NCBI GenBank assembly: GCA_034670405.1
Contig: JAXDDX010000006.1
Location: forward strand, 9,005,001-9,069,000
DNA length: 64,000 nt
Origin: Hoplostethus atlanticus
Lineage: Eukaryota > Chordata > Actinopteri > Trachichthyiformes > Trachichthyidae
Direction: 5' to 3'
The position numbers and the translations under genes are program-made. Positions 12,770 to 26,496 of the stretch are shown here, one piece after another. Each line of letters starts with the position of its first letter. The stretch's first letter is position 1. Below the pieces are notes generated by a model that was given only the letters and a program-made list of their open reading frames with translations, was not told the origin of the DNA and did not search any database.

Positions 12770-13140
12770 TTACAGCCTTGTATCTATTAGTGCCGTCCAG
12801 GTGCTCTGGCCTATTGAGCGATCAGAACAAAAAAAAGGTCTGCAAAATATCCCCCGCTGCCGGGCCCTTCGGTTTAGATGAAGTCTCTTTACGCGCCGGA
12901 GGACGAAGGTACATGACAGTTTGGCGATTACATCATTTTGATTTTGCACCAGCTATCTGTACCGCAGTCAGGCCGGGCGGCAGATTTACGATCCATCCAG
13001 ATTATTCTAACTGGCTGCTCTCTCTGTCCTTCCAAAATAAATGATTGTACACAGCGAGCTGATTTAATTTGTGCCGCGTTGCGTCCCCGGTCGAATTAAA
13101 CTGAGTGTTTACGAGGGATAGATGCAAAATGGTCACCGCA
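12770..13140. other. Low-repeat island, possible conserved non-coding element
   Basis: About 370 bp of balanced composition without simple repeats, between microsatellite-rich flanks. It contains several homeodomain-like TAAT/ATTA cores. An 88-residue open frame (12778-13044) matches nothing I recognise. Conservation is an inference only and would need a multi-fish alignment. Confidence 0.25.
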
Positions 13141-13155
13141 CAAGGGATAGGTAGG

Positions 13156-13290
13156 AGAAAGAAATGATGGGAAGTGTATTAGTCCAACCTTGTTGTTGTG
13201 GAAAAAAATCATCTTTCATTTTGAAAGAAAGCAATGATGTGAAGTGTATTAGTCCAACCTTGTTGTGGAAAAAAATCATCTTTCTTTTTG
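13156..13290 (+). repeat. Recent 70-bp tandem duplication
   Basis: Two copies of about 70 bp lie in tandem. GAAGTGTATTAGTCCAACCT occurs at 13171 and 13241, each followed by TTGTTG and by AAAAAAATCATCTTTC. The copies differ by a few substitutions and a 3-bp TTG indel, so the duplication is fairly young. Confidence 0.9.
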
Positions 13291-13649
13291 ATTAAGGATT
13301 CTGTGTTGTGGGTAGTATTACTATAACCTGACCTGACCCATCTAAGGCCAAAGCCTGGGATTGCAGTACTGGATTCAGCAGTACTCATCGGCCGTGTACT
13401 AACCACTCTGGACACGGTATTGAGTCGTCATGCAACATTTCCACTTGTTGCCTCTAACGTAGAACTACCTCAACATGCTGTTCTTTACCCTCTCTCTGAA
13501 AGCCCCTGGCTAGCTGAAATATTAACTCACCACAACCATATGATACGATACAAAATATGTGTCAAGGAGAGATTTGAGTATTATTCATATCAAGATGTTC
13601 ACATATGGCATTCATACAAACACATCTCTCTGTTTTTCCTCTATCTGTC

Positions 13650-14062
13650 TGCACCACACACACACACACACACACACACACAGGAAGGAATTTAATCAAA
13701 TTAAAAGGCAGACAGATTCGCACAGCAGAATGGGAGACACACATGAACCTCACACACACACACATTCAGTGCATTGCATTCGTTTATATTTCTCAAAACA
13801 CAGTGACACACACTCACACACACACACACACACACACACAGCCAGGGCGCTGGTCCTCCATTACTTATTAATAGTTTCAGACAACCTCGGTAACTGGAGA
13901 GCTATTTTGAGGGCAGAATGATCTTCGAATCATCTGCCAGCGAGCCAATCTCTCCCCCTGCTCATCACTCTCTCTCCCGATTCTCATCACTTTTTCCCCC
14001 TCTGCTCATCACTCCTTCCTGAGAGCAGACGGCTGGCTACGGCCGGGGCACGATAGGCTGGA

Positions 14063-14120
<58 letters not shown>
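13650..14120. repeat. CA, TG and GA microsatellites
   Basis: CA arrays at about 13656-13682, 13749-13764 and 13807-13840, then a TG array at 14064-14088 directly followed by a GA array at 14092-14118. No gene. Confidence 0.85.
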
Positions 14121-15300
14121 AGGTGCATCATGTGGTCAGATTATGCCAGGTCACGTTTGCCTGACACAGTGCAGTCAAAGGGCACCCTCTATAGGCTGTT
14201 CGCCGAACTGCACCCTGCCGTGAAGGGTCAAAACGGTCAAAGAGGAAATAGCAGGAATGTAAGTAATGGTATCTGCAAATGCTGTATTGGATTTAATCCG
14301 TTTCCCTTGTTATCAAATGAGCAGGGTGGACGGCAAAAAGAAATCCCTTTGTATTGATTTCAGTGGAGAGTCTTTGGGTCGAAATGATTCAGAGCCCTTT
14401 TCATTCGACCGAGAATCATATATCAAGGGAAACATTTATATGATTTAGATTAATTTCTTATGCCAGAGGTGAGGCCAAACTCCACACTGCAGTCTTTCTG
14501 CAGCCACCTCTGCAGAGCAATAAAGTTGCCCTACTCTTGTGCTGCTCTATTCTCATTCGTTATCCAGCCCAATCTGATGAATAATAGCACAAACAGACAT
14601 TCGGGAGAGGAAGAGTTTCAAGACTCTTGTCAGACTTTACTTGGATAATCACAGAACAGGATCAGATTTTTTTTAAGATTGACAACTGCAAATGAAACAA
14701 AAGAAAAAGGGGACTGGAGGCTGGATGACGTCAAAGTGCGTTCCCAAGGCAAAGAAGCAGAAAGAAGAGGTGTGGAGGGAACAAAGCCGAGTGTTAAAGG
14801 TATTTCAAGTGAGAGCTGGATGTGGAGAGACGGCGAGAGGAGTGAGAACGAGAGAAAGTTATGCTGGAAGAGAACGAGACAGCACAGCGGAGGAGACACC
14901 TTCGGGTTAACACTGCGCCTCGAAAAAACTGCTGGTGTCTGCGATGTCTGAGACGTTGGGCGGAGTCGTGATTACAAGAGCATTAGCTAGTCTGTTTAAT
15001 CACGCCGTAAACTTTGGCAAGCACAAAACAAACTGAGATGAACCAGGGGGAGAGTGGCTGGGGGGAAGGAAGAGAGAGTTTGAGAGAGTTTGAGAGAGAG
15101 AGAAAGTGAAAGGGAAGCAAAGAAGAAATAAATAAAAGAGTGCCAGAGACCAGCAGAGGACGAGGGAGGCTGAGCGAGTGAGGACTGACAGAAAGTGGAT
15201 AAGAGAGTAAGTGGAAAACAAAAACAAAGAGAGAGTCTGGGCTGCAGACAGCAGACATAAAGGGGAGTCTGACTCCATCGAAGTGTTCAACCCTGCTGCT
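14121..15300. other. Non-coding stretch, nothing recognised
   Basis: Unique-looking sequence turning GA-rich after about 15060. No supported gene, RNA or element. Confidence 0.5.
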
Positions 15301-15305
15301 GTGTG

Positions 15306-15307
<2 letters not shown>

Positions 15308-15355
<48 letters not shown>

Positions 15356-15451
15356 GAGAGACAGAAAGAGAGAGAGAGATCTGAGTTAGCATTTATGGGC
15401 CAGGTCTGTTTCTGCAGCAGTAAACTTTTACCCTGTCAGTGTCTGAGAGGT

Positions 15452-15503
<52 letters not shown>

Positions 15504-15505
15504 CA

Positions 15506-15555
<50 letters not shown>
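15308..15555. repeat. GA, GT and GA microsatellites
   Basis: (GA)n at 15308-15347, (GT)n at about 15453-15501, a second GT run to about 15522, then (GA)n to about 15554. The adjacent GT/GA boundary marks a compound microsatellite. Confidence 0.9.
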
Positions 15556-15556
<1 letters not shown>

Positions 15557-16340
15557 ACTGTCCCTTTAGTTCCTGTAGTTCCTATTTCACATCAACTACA
15601 TTGGATAAACACACAAACAGACATACACACACACACCACACACCACACACACTATTTTACAGCCCCCTGCTCACAAAGACACACTCCCTCACACCTGTGA
15701 AGCCCCGCCCCACTGTGCCTCCCACAATGACACACTCCAACACTCGCCACAAAAAACGAAGATCCCGAAATAACACTTGAATCCAGTCCAACGTAGTGAA
15801 GAGCAAACCTGCTTCAGCTCAATTTATCCTCCTTTTTATTTATGAAGTAGTTTACCCACCATCCTGATGCCAATATAAATCTCTCTGGTAGTATGAGATC
15901 AATATCTTGCGTGAAAATCGGGCCTTTCTTTGATGCTTGTTAGCCTTATGATGGTCACCGACTGGGTTTCATAGTACTGAGCTCCAAGCACTGCAACTGC
16001 GTCACTGACACATAAATGCAGCCACCATAGGAGTCGTTTTTATTGCATGTCTTTGCATGCAGCAGTAAATTACCGTGGCTGCACCACTCCTCCACCTCGA
16101 GGTGCTGTTTGGAATAATTACAGCTTCATGTCGTCAGATGTGGAAAAGGCACGAGGAGCGATCCGGTTGCAGCCAGTCGACCGAGGGACACCGCTGCATC
16201 CACATTCAGCGCTGCGTTGCGACGTCTGAGAGAGAGAGCACACAGCAATAACCGCTGCATTAGTAATGAAGGATAGATGCAGGATGTGCAACTTCTATGA
16301 TGTCCTGCAGTGCTGAAGTCTGCAGCTCAAACACACACAT

Positions 16341-16377
<37 letters not shown>

Positions 16378-16647
16378 GGGAATCTTGAGCTTCCCACTTC
16401 AGCGTGATAGCTCTGCTGAAAAATGTGAATAGTCTCTAATGATCGGCAGAAAATATTCCTAATTAATATCTATTAAGACATTAACAACAATCACCACTCC
16501 AATCAACAACAACCACTCCAATCAATTAAACTAAAGTGAGCTATTGTAGTTTCCCATTAAGTGTCAGAGCCCATTGTATTTGTGAAGTGATGGCCTCCAT
16601 CATAAATGTCAAGAACAATTGGAAAAACTTCACTAAGCTCAAAAGAC
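15556..16647. other. Non-coding stretch with one CA array
   Basis: A CA array lies at about 16333-16376. Otherwise the sequence looks unique and no gene is supported. Confidence 0.5.
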
Positions 16648-16815
16648 TGTGGAGATAGTTGGCAAGAAAAGAAGTTAAAACTTCCTGTAGTTTCAGGAAA
16701 AGAAGCTGCAACTCAACGTCAGTTCATGAAAAGAGGTTTGAACTTCCTGTAGTTTCAGGAAAACAAGTCAAACTTACTTTGGTCTCGGGAAGAAGAAAAA
16801 AGTTTGAACTTTTAA
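16648..16815 (+). repeat. Degenerate 31-bp minisatellite
   Basis: About five diverged units of 31 bp. The best pair share AACTTCCTGTAGTTTCAGGA at 16679 and 16741, exactly two periods apart, with a weaker unit between them and others on both sides. A 71-residue frame over it reflects the repeat and is not a gene. Confidence 0.7.
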
Positions 16816-16977
16816 GTCAAGGTGGAAAGCCAGGTGCAAACAGTCACGTGCCTCCCTCTCAATGCCACTCATGAGCAATCACAATCAATTCATAACGAGG
16901 CCATCAGCACTCGTCAGTCTGATACAAGAGGTATAACGAGTGGCACTGGCAACCTGCCTCTCTTTCTTCTCCTCATT

Positions 16978-17019
<42 letters not shown>

Positions 17020-17109
17020 TGCTTCTTCCCCATCACGCGTGATTCACAGGAAATTACACTTTCCAGGGACACCTATTGAAGCCTGTGATTAGCACGTTAT
17101 TAGGCCTAC

Positions 17110-17145
<36 letters not shown>

Positions 17146-17356
17146 GCAGACAGACAGAGAGGCAAAGAAAAGAGAGAGAGACAAACACAGAGAATTCTGC
17201 TGGGTGCCTGCCTACGGGTCTTTTTAGTCACTTTCAATAGACGGGAACTATCGCAGTTATGTGAGGGCAAGACTTCTAAGATGTAACTTGGCTGGCTACA
17301 GGGTGACTTCCCAGACAGATCTGAAGGGGTTCTGCGGGGCAACAATGAAAGAGAGC

Positions 17357-17396
<40 letters not shown>

Positions 17397-19146
17397 CACA
17401 GAGAAAGAAAGGGAGCAAAATGAAAAACAACAGCGAGGCCTTCAATAGACAGGGACAAAAGAGCTTTCCCCCCGCCGCCCGTTCCTCAGACGCGACTAAT
17501 AAATCACCTACGTGCCATCAATCACCAGGCATCAACTGCGAGACCCGCGCGATCGATCCAGATGCCTTCGCACCTCAGGAAAAACATGAAATAGACACGG
17601 GCGACACACACACACACACACAGGGGAAAAACACTGAGGCACACAAACACACATGAGCGCACATGCTTAGTACACGTCATATATGAGCAGCTCCAGTATG
17701 TGAAAGATTTGAATCCACGCTATATCTCCATTTTGGAAAAGAAAATGCTACCTGAAATTCATCTGTCAGTATTTCAAAAACACAGATAATTCCAGCCTCA
17801 AAAGCAGCGCTGGCACATTCCCCCAAGATGATCTGATGATTTCTTATTTCATAACACCCCTCGATCAGCCGCTGTTAGGATAGACGTCCCAAACGGTGGA
17901 TTTAAAATGAATCTTTTAATTTAGAAACATCAATGTGAAACTCTCGGTACATCCATCAGCAAGAAAAAAACAAGCGTCATGGCGTACTGCACACAAACAC
18001 ACACATGCACAAACACACTTCTGTGCATGTACACACACACACACAAGCTGGCACTCTCGTAACAAGATATAATAAAAAATATATTGCACGCAAAATATTT
18101 TTTTTCTCCCCTCGGAGGGTTGTTGCTTCCTCTGGGCTGTACATCCTCCACATCAAAACTTCCCAAGAAAAGACTGGACTTTGTGAACTTTGACCTCTTG
18201 GTCCCTCCGAGGAACCCTGCCAGAACATTCTGAAATGAAAGTTTCCCTTTAGCGAGAGGAGAGGAGAGGAGAGGAGAGGAGAGAGGAGAGGAGAGGAGAG
18301 GAGAGGAGAGGGGACAGCACTTCGTTGGACTCGACGGATGTTGCCTTCAAACGCTTGTCCTCGGGGACGCAAAAGCTCGGAGGAACACAAGGGACTTTTA
18401 TTTTGAAGCCAGCCTTCCCTAATCTAATTACTCCAGCGATTAGATTTCTCTGACATGAAAATGAACTCGCAGAAGGAAGTCTTGGAGTTGTGACATGCTC
18501 TGTTTGCCTTGGCCGGCCCGAAGACGGAAGAAAAACACTTCTGAGAGTTGGCTCAGTATTTCATCAGCATTTTTACGCCCGTGGTGAGTGCGTGGCCAGT
18601 TCCTGTGTGTTTTGTGGCCGGTACGTGTGTTTGTACGTGTGTGTGTGTGCGTACGTCTCTTGCTCGATTTTTAAATGACAGATGTCCTAAAAGCTGAAAC
18701 GCAGCTTTCATCCGGCGCCAGGCTCGTTGTGTTGTGACGGTCAGCTCAGCTTCACAGTTAATGACTCTCTCTCGAATCACGTGATGTGAGCGAGGCGTTC
18801 AGGAACACGTCCACGCCTCCCATGTGGTCTTAGGCATGTGAGCCACATGTCTGGACACCCGCCTGGACTCCCTTGGCAAAAGGTAGAATCACATCGCAGG
18901 AAAAAAAAAGATGAGAAGCAGCATACGCCTTGGTGTCATTACATATAGAGGCACAGGCAAACAGGGAAGAGCTGGGTGAGGAAATAGAGAGTAATGAACA
19001 GAGAGACAGACAGAGAGAGAGAGAGAGAGAGAGAGAACAATGAAGACGTGGAAGCGAGGCAGGTTGACAGCACCCATGAGAGAGAGCTAGGAAATAATGG
19101 TATCCATACTTTTCATCATTTGTCTGTGTTCAGATCAGGCCTTGCA

Positions 19147-19202
<56 letters not shown>

Positions 19203-19573
19203 AGTGCGCACGTGCACATCGACTCATCTCGTTTCCGCCCAGCCTCCCAGAACACTCTGTCTCACTACAAAGTCAAACCAAAACTGATTTATTATGTATT
19301 TCCCTTGACGGAACATTATGGCTGCTGATTAGCATATACTGGCTGGTGGAGGTCTGGGACACATACACACACATACATACACACACACACACACGCACAC
19401 ACATGCCCACAAGCACATATACACAAAGTACGCACATAGGTACATGCACATATATGCTGCTTTATACATGATGTATAACGTCTGCACACACAAGACATAC
19501 TGTATATCTGGTCTGCTGTTTATTGTATGTCGATTGTATGACAGTGAACTCAGCATGAGGTCTGGCCGTCCCG

Positions 19574-19613
<40 letters not shown>

Positions 19614-19772
19614 ATATCTACTCGTACTGTGGGACTGTAACTTGTAAGTTGTCAAAAGCTTCGGCACAAATTCTTGTACATCTGTTGTACTTGTACAAAT
19701 AAAGTGTTTCTGATTGTCGTGACACTTATCACACAACCACATCTCCAGCAACCGCCATCGCATCTACTCCCA

Positions 19773-19810
<38 letters not shown>

Positions 19811-19942
19811 CACACACACATTCTGGCTTGAGTCTCCAGTGGCAATTTTCAAGCTGTCTGTCAGAGCAGAGGAACCTTGAGAGTAATGGAGGGAGCAAGC
19901 GCCTCAAATCTGTGGCAATGAAGTTACACACATAAATACATG

Positions 19943-19986
<44 letters not shown>

Positions 19987-20465
19987 TCATAGCACTTTTT
20001 GAGTGGCACTTGCAGGCAGATATCGTGTAGAGAGAGTGTAAACAGCACTCTCACTCTGTTCACTGTTGCACTGAAGTTTGTTATGTGTCGTAAATGCCTC
20101 AGCGGTTTTTCATCTGCACTGAAATGAATTCTACCGGTTTTGGCTGTGTGGCAATAAAAGGAGCTTTTGGTCTCTGCCATCACGCACAACCAGACACAGG
20201 AAGGAGATTAAGAGATCAAAACTCATTTCACAGCAATAAATCAATGAGGAAACTCCTACACCTGGCACGTCTGAGGACGGGGTGTTTTAATATCAAGTTC
20301 ATCGTTATGGATATGAAAATTCAACTCTATTCTACAAACTAGGCGGAACAGGAGGCAGGGTTCATGTGACGAGGCAGGCCGTAGGAGGTGTGGATGGTTG
20401 TTTACACTGGCCTTCAACTCCTTCTACACAGGTTCAATTCACAATTAAGAAGTTTGCATTTGCAG
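16816..20465. other. Non-coding stretch rich in microsatellites
   Basis: Arrays: CT 16982-17014, GA 17115-17141, GA 17351-17397, CA 17605-17622, pentameric (GGAGA)n 18253-18310, GA 19015-19036, GT 19150-19201, CA-rich 19363-19405, GT 19578-19610, CA 19773-19808 and GT 19945-19984. No exon or RNA gene was recognised between them. Confidence 0.65.
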
Positions 20466-22894
20466 TATGAATCAATATGTAGGTATAGTATGAATCATGT
20501 AGGTATAGTATGAATCAATATGTAGGTATAGTATGAATCAATATGTAGGTATAGTATGAATCAATATGTAGGTATGAATCAATATGTAGGTATAGTATGA
20601 ATCAATATGTAGGTATAGTATGAATCAATCAGCATGAATCAATATGTAGGTATAGCATGGATCAATATGTAGGTATAGCATGAATCAATCAGCATGAATC
20701 AATATGTAGGTATAGCATGGATCAATATGTAGGTATAGTATGAATCAATATGTAGGTATAGCATGGATCAATATGTAGGTATAGTATGAATCAATATGTA
20801 GGTATAGTATGAATCAATATGTAGGTATAGTATGAATCAATCAGCATGAATCAATATGTAGGTATAGCATGGATCAATATGTAGGTATAGCATGAATCAA
20901 TCAGCATGAATCAATATGTAGGTATAGCATGGATCAATATGTAGGTATAGCATGGATCAATATGTAGGTATAGTATGAATCAATATGTAGGTATAGCATG
21001 GATCAATATGTAGGTATAGCATGGATCAATATGTAGGTATAGTATGAATCAATATGTAGGTATAGCATGGATCAATATGTAGGTATAGTATGAATCAATA
21101 TGTAGGTATAGCATGGATCAATATGTAGGTATAGCATGAATCAATCAGCATGAATCAATATGTAGGTATAGCATGGATCAATATGTAGGTATAGCATGGA
21201 TCAATATGCAGGTATAGTATGAATCAATATGTAGGTATAGCATGAATCAATATGTAGGTATAGCATGGATCAATATGTAGGTATAGTATGAATCAATATG
21301 TAGGTATAGCATGAATCAATATGTAGGTATAGCATGGATCAATATGTAGGTATAGTATGAATCAATATGTAGGTATAGCATGGATCAATATGTAGGTATA
21401 GTATGAATCAATATGTAGGTATAGTATGGATCAATATGTAGGTATAGTATGAATCAATATATAGGTATAGCATGAATCAATATGTAGGTATAGTATGAAT
21501 CAATATGTAGGCATGAATCAATATATAGGTATAGTATGAATCAATATGTAGGTATAGCATGAATCAATATGTAGGTATAGCATGAATCAATATGTAGGTA
21601 TAGTATGAATCAATATGTAGGTATAACATGAATCAATATGTAGGTATAGTATGGATCAATATGTAGGCATAGTATGAATCAATATGTAGGTATAGTATGA
21701 ATCAATCAGCATGAATCAATATGTAGGTATAGCATGGATCAATATGTAGGTATAGCATGAATCAATCAGCATGAATCAATATGTAGGTATAGCATGGATC
21801 AATATGTAGGTATAGTATGAATCAATATGTAGGTATAGCATGGATCAATATGTAGGTATAGTATGAATCAATATGTAGGTATAGTATGAATCAATATGTA
21901 GGTATGAATCAATATGTAGGTATAGTATGAATCAATATGTAGGTATAGTATGAATCAATCAGCATGAATCAATATGTAGGTATAGCATGGATCAATATGT
22001 AGGTATAGCATGAATCAATCAGCATGAATCAATATGTAGGTATAGCATGGATCAATATGTAGGTATAGCATGGATCAATATGTAGGTATAGTATGAATCA
22101 ATATGTAGGTATAGCATGGATCAATATGTAGGTATAGTATGAATCAATATGTAGGTATAGCATGAATCAATATGTAGGCATAGTATGAATCAATATGTAA
22201 GTATAGCATGAATCAATATGTAGATATAGCATGAATCAATATGTAGGCATAGTATGAATCAATATGTAGGTATAGTATGAATCAATATGTAGGTATAGCA
22301 TGAATCAATATGTAGGTATAGTACGAATCAATATGTAGGTATAGCATGAATCAATATGTAGGTATAGCATGAATCAATAGGTATAGCATGAATCAATATG
22401 TAGGTATAACATGAATCAATATGTAGGTATAGTATGAATCAATATGTAGGCATAGTATGAATTAATATGTAGGTATAGCATGAATCAATAGGTATAGCAT
22501 GAATCAATATGGTATAACATGAATCAATATGTAGGTATAGTATGAATCAATATGTAGGCATAGTATGAATTAATATGTAGGTATAGCATGAATCAATATG
22601 TAGATATAGCATGAATCAATATGTAGGTATAGTATGAATCAATATGTAGGTATAGCATGAATCAATATGTAGGTTTAGTATGGATCAATAGGTATAGCAT
22701 GAATCAATATGTAGGTATAGCATGAATCAATATGTATGTATAGTATGAATCAATATGTATGTATAGTATGGATCAATATGTAGGTATAGCATGAATCAAT
22801 ATGTATGTATAGTATGAATCAATATGTAGGTATAGTATGAATCAATATGTAGGTATAGTATGAATCAATATGTATGTATAGTATGGATCAATAT
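20466..22894 (+). repeat. 2.4 kb satellite array of 23-bp units
   Basis: About 105 head-to-tail copies of a 23-bp AT-rich unit built on AATCAATATGTAGGTATAG followed by TATG or CATG. Two main variants alternate (TAGTATGAATC and TAGCATGGATC). Some units carry an extra TCAGCATGAA insertion, and shortened units appear late in the array. A block of about 230 bp at 20511-20738 recurs almost unchanged at +1330 bp, and about 160 bp from 20821 recurs at +1118 bp. This indicates segmental amplification within the array. No open frame spans it. Confidence 0.97.
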
Positions 22895-23760
22895 CATACC
22901 ATCTGGTCATGTCCAGTGTTGTCGGTGGTGAATGACAGGCTGCAGGAGGAAGTGCAGTAGAGAACTTTAACCAATCAGAAATGTTTTCCTTCACCACATT
23001 CAAATCAAACTACGCCCTCTACTCTCTCCCTCCGACTCTCTTTCTCTTTCCCTCTCTCTTCTCTTTCCCTCTCTCTTTCTCTTTCCCTCTCTCTTCTCTT
23101 TCCATCTGTTTCTCCCTTTCCCTCTCTCCCTCTTTCTCTCAATCTCTCTCACCCTCTCTCTGCCCTGTGTGACTCCCTGGCTGCCGTTGATTGATGATGA
23201 GAGAACTCTCCCAAGGACGGGAGCCTTGTTAAAGACAGGCCAGCATATTCTGTCTGGGGGGAGGAGAGGGAGGAGACGGAGGGGTGAGTCAGGGGGGGAG
23301 GGGGATTACAAAGGCAAGAGCACCCCGATACCCCCCTGCTCTCCTTCTCCTCTTGCTTTTCCCCTCTCCTTTTCCCTGCTTCTCTTCCACTTCCTCCCCC
23401 TTCTTTTATTACCTTCCCCCCTCCTCCTCCTCTTCTTCTTCGTGCTCCTCTTCCTCTTCAGCGCGAGGCTCCTTTTTAGCATCCCCAGTGAGGGAGAGCC
23501 TCGTCACCAGGGAGACTGCGGGCATGGGGGTGATGACGGCTGTCAGATGAAGGAGGGTGAGAGAGGAATAGAAGGAGAGGGGGAGAAGGAAAAGGGGCGC
23601 CGCGGTCTCCGTCGGGGCCCCCCCTCCGAGGCCCCTCCAGGGGGGGCTGGGGTGTTTTGGACAGGGGGTCCATCCCAGAGAGAGACAGGATGGCGTCTGA
23701 TTAATGACAGCGAAGCCGCGGTATTCATCACTGCCCCGCATCGGCCCTGAGAGAAACGTT
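22895..23760. other. Non-coding, CT-rich then GA/GC-rich
   Basis: Strong strand asymmetry: pyrimidine-rich from about 23020 to 23170 and 23330 to 23470, then purine-rich to about 23640. The 193-residue frame at 23169-23750 is low-complexity with no recognisable domain. Confidence 0.5.
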
Positions 23761-24587
23761 GTTTGCTGCCAAGGCTGGTGGGTCTGCTGCCTCGAGATGT
23801 TTTTCCTATTATCATTTTCCCCAAAAAAAAATGATAGATGAGGCAAGCAGATAAAAAAAATAAATTGAGGTAAAAAAAAAATTTGCTCAATTAAGAATAA
23901 GAATGAATTAGATTAAGAAAGAACATTTATTTATATTGATGGTCTGATACGAGACAAAAGTTCCACTGATTGAAATGGGACAACAACTGGGGTTGGAAGA
24001 AGGACGGAGGGACGGTGGAAGCAAGGGAGCATGGGAAGAATCAGAGGAGTCGTTCCTGTCAACGCTGAGTTGGACGATACTCTCAAAAAACGACAGTGGG
24101 ATTTACTAACAGCTCTTCATCCAAACACAGATTAAAAAAAAAAAAAAAAAACTACTTTGAATGACTTCAAACGGGGAAATTCGACGCCGGGCTACAAGCG
24201 CTGAACAAATTGTGATGAATTGACGCCTTCAACGGAGGGCTGGTCGCGAAATCCACGAGCTGCCGGCAAATGTAAATGAATGTAAATGGCTTTGTTTTAA
24301 TTTACAAGCGGAACTTATTGAGTCTCTGAACGGCTGATTAAACCTACAGCGCCTCGTATACACGCTCACGCAAGGCAGATCATTACTTTGATGCCCTCTT
24401 CCGCACACACACACACACACACACACAGTAGGGTTTCTTAAGCTTGAACGAGAGCGTGGTACGCCGCTCACATCTTTGCTCGTTGCAGGGGGTTTCGAAG
24501 CCGATCGAGATGAAAAGTCTCTTTTGATTGGGGTATCGTCTTTACCAACTGGGGTCGAGACCAGTTAGGATCCTTTTAACTCCAAGC

Positions 24588-24628
<41 letters not shown>

Positions 24629-26400
24629 GTCAGCAAAATACAGACTATTACAGAAATCAAAGGCGGATTGTTTTTCATGAAGAATACTTGCTGGCCTTGA
24701 AACTGCTTCAACCCTCTTCTCTCTGCCGCCTCTATCTCTTGACTAACTTTTGCTCCTCTCCTCCTTGCCTCTCCCCTCCCCTCCTCTCCTTCTCCCCTCC
24801 TCTCTCCCCAGGCCGACCGCAGACTCATACAACATTTATGACTGTCTGGAACATGAGGCACCGAGCCCCCGAAAAACACTCCCTACTCCTCCGATACTAA
24901 TAACCTAACACAACGTCGAGCGGCTCGTCTCGTGTCTGGCTGATTCCCAGGTATGTTTCAGTGGACATCAGTACGCTGATCTTCCTGGTGGCATTTCCCT
25001 GCTCACAACTTGGGACTCCTGTTGGTGCAAAACGCAGACAAATTTCAAACTGAACGGAGTCGGCCTTATCTCCCGCGTGAATGTAAATCAGACGCTCCTC
25101 GTACCGCCTCAGCAGCGGAGCGATAAGCCTGCAAAAAAAAGTGAGACCTCTACGACGGCTACATCTGCTCAGATAAACACATTTCACTTTTTATTTATTT
25201 ATTGTTCCATTATTTATCACGGGGTAGGTTTGACCGAGCGTCTTTCAGCAATACAAGACGAATACACCCGGGATCAGTCGCAGGGTTGACCACTCGCCTC
25301 GCTCGGGGGGGAAGTTGCCGAGAGGAGGGGTGAGAGGCATTTCACTTTCTCCCCCCTGTCCCCCGGATTATCCCTCAGACATTCTTGAGATCTGCATCAG
25401 CAACCCTGTCCAGTCACAAGCCACTTCTCTCTGTCCTCCAGGCTATCAGCGCCACCACTTGCATCTCTCTCGCTGTCAGCGGGGGTTGCTTTCAGGCACG
25501 CCGCGGTTACGCCTCCGTGACGTCTTTACCGCACATGAAGTGGCTCAGGTTCATGAAGGTTCGTCGTCACACTGATTGGAAAGTTCAGTTTCATTTACGG
25601 CTTGAAAAGGAGTGAGTCGACGATGAAAAGCCATCAGGAGGAGTAGATTTTTGCATTTCAATCGTCATAGAAACTAAAATAAAATGACTGCACGTTATAT
25701 GTAGACTTTGTGATCAGCAGAGGACTTAGAGAAATGTCAGAGGGCTCAGAACGGAAAATAAACGTTAAGAGAAGATGAAGCCACACCACTGTGAGCGATA
25801 ATGAAATAAAACAGATTAGCGAGCATCAGATCGTGAGAGCGAGGAAGCGAACGCAGCTCACGCAAGATTGAAGTAAGTGACTACAACGGGCGTTTTATTG
25901 GAACCCTCGCGCTCTTTTTTTATGTGCTATCGAGCCGTAATAGACGGCATTGAAGTCCTGAGCGAGCGGACCGCTGCAGCAGAAATGGGCTTTAAGGAGA
26001 GAGTTCATATTTCAGAGGTTTCTTTTGCTTTCATGCTTTTACTTTTGCCCATTACCTTCAATCATCCGTGTTAATAATGAAATAGGTGCTTTTCTTTTGT
26101 TGCTAATCTATCTTATTTGCTATTCAGCCATTTAGGAGCAATTTCACCAGAACTCATATGAGCAGGGCTGGGAGAGACTGGGGCCCAGTGGGCATTAATA
26201 TTGGATGAAGTGGGAATATTACAATGTGAGTTCCCACCCCCTCCTCCCCCTCCGGAGGCAAAGGACTCCCGGTGCCGTTCTCCCCGGGTGCTCTGCGGCA
26301 ATATATATACGGAGGGATATTAATTACTGTCAGGGCGCCGTGGTTATTATTACACTTTGTCACCGTGCTGCTTCTGGGGGCCGATCTGCAGTGGGACGCT
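23761..26400. other. Low-repeat DNA, possible regulatory islands
   Basis: Mostly unique sequence with CA arrays at 24403-24426 and 24589-24626. Subregions 24150-24400 and 26130-26400 are compact, balanced in composition and carry TAAT/ATTA-type cores (for example around 26320). They look like vertebrate conserved non-coding elements, but I cannot measure conservation. No splice-flanked coding exon was recognised. Confidence 0.3.
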
Positions 26401-26496
26401 AAACAGGTAGACGCCACTTAAGAGGAAGAGAGGGGGAGGGAGAGGGGGGGGGAGGGGGAGGGAAAGAGACGTTGCTTTTGTGGCACGACCAGAAAT

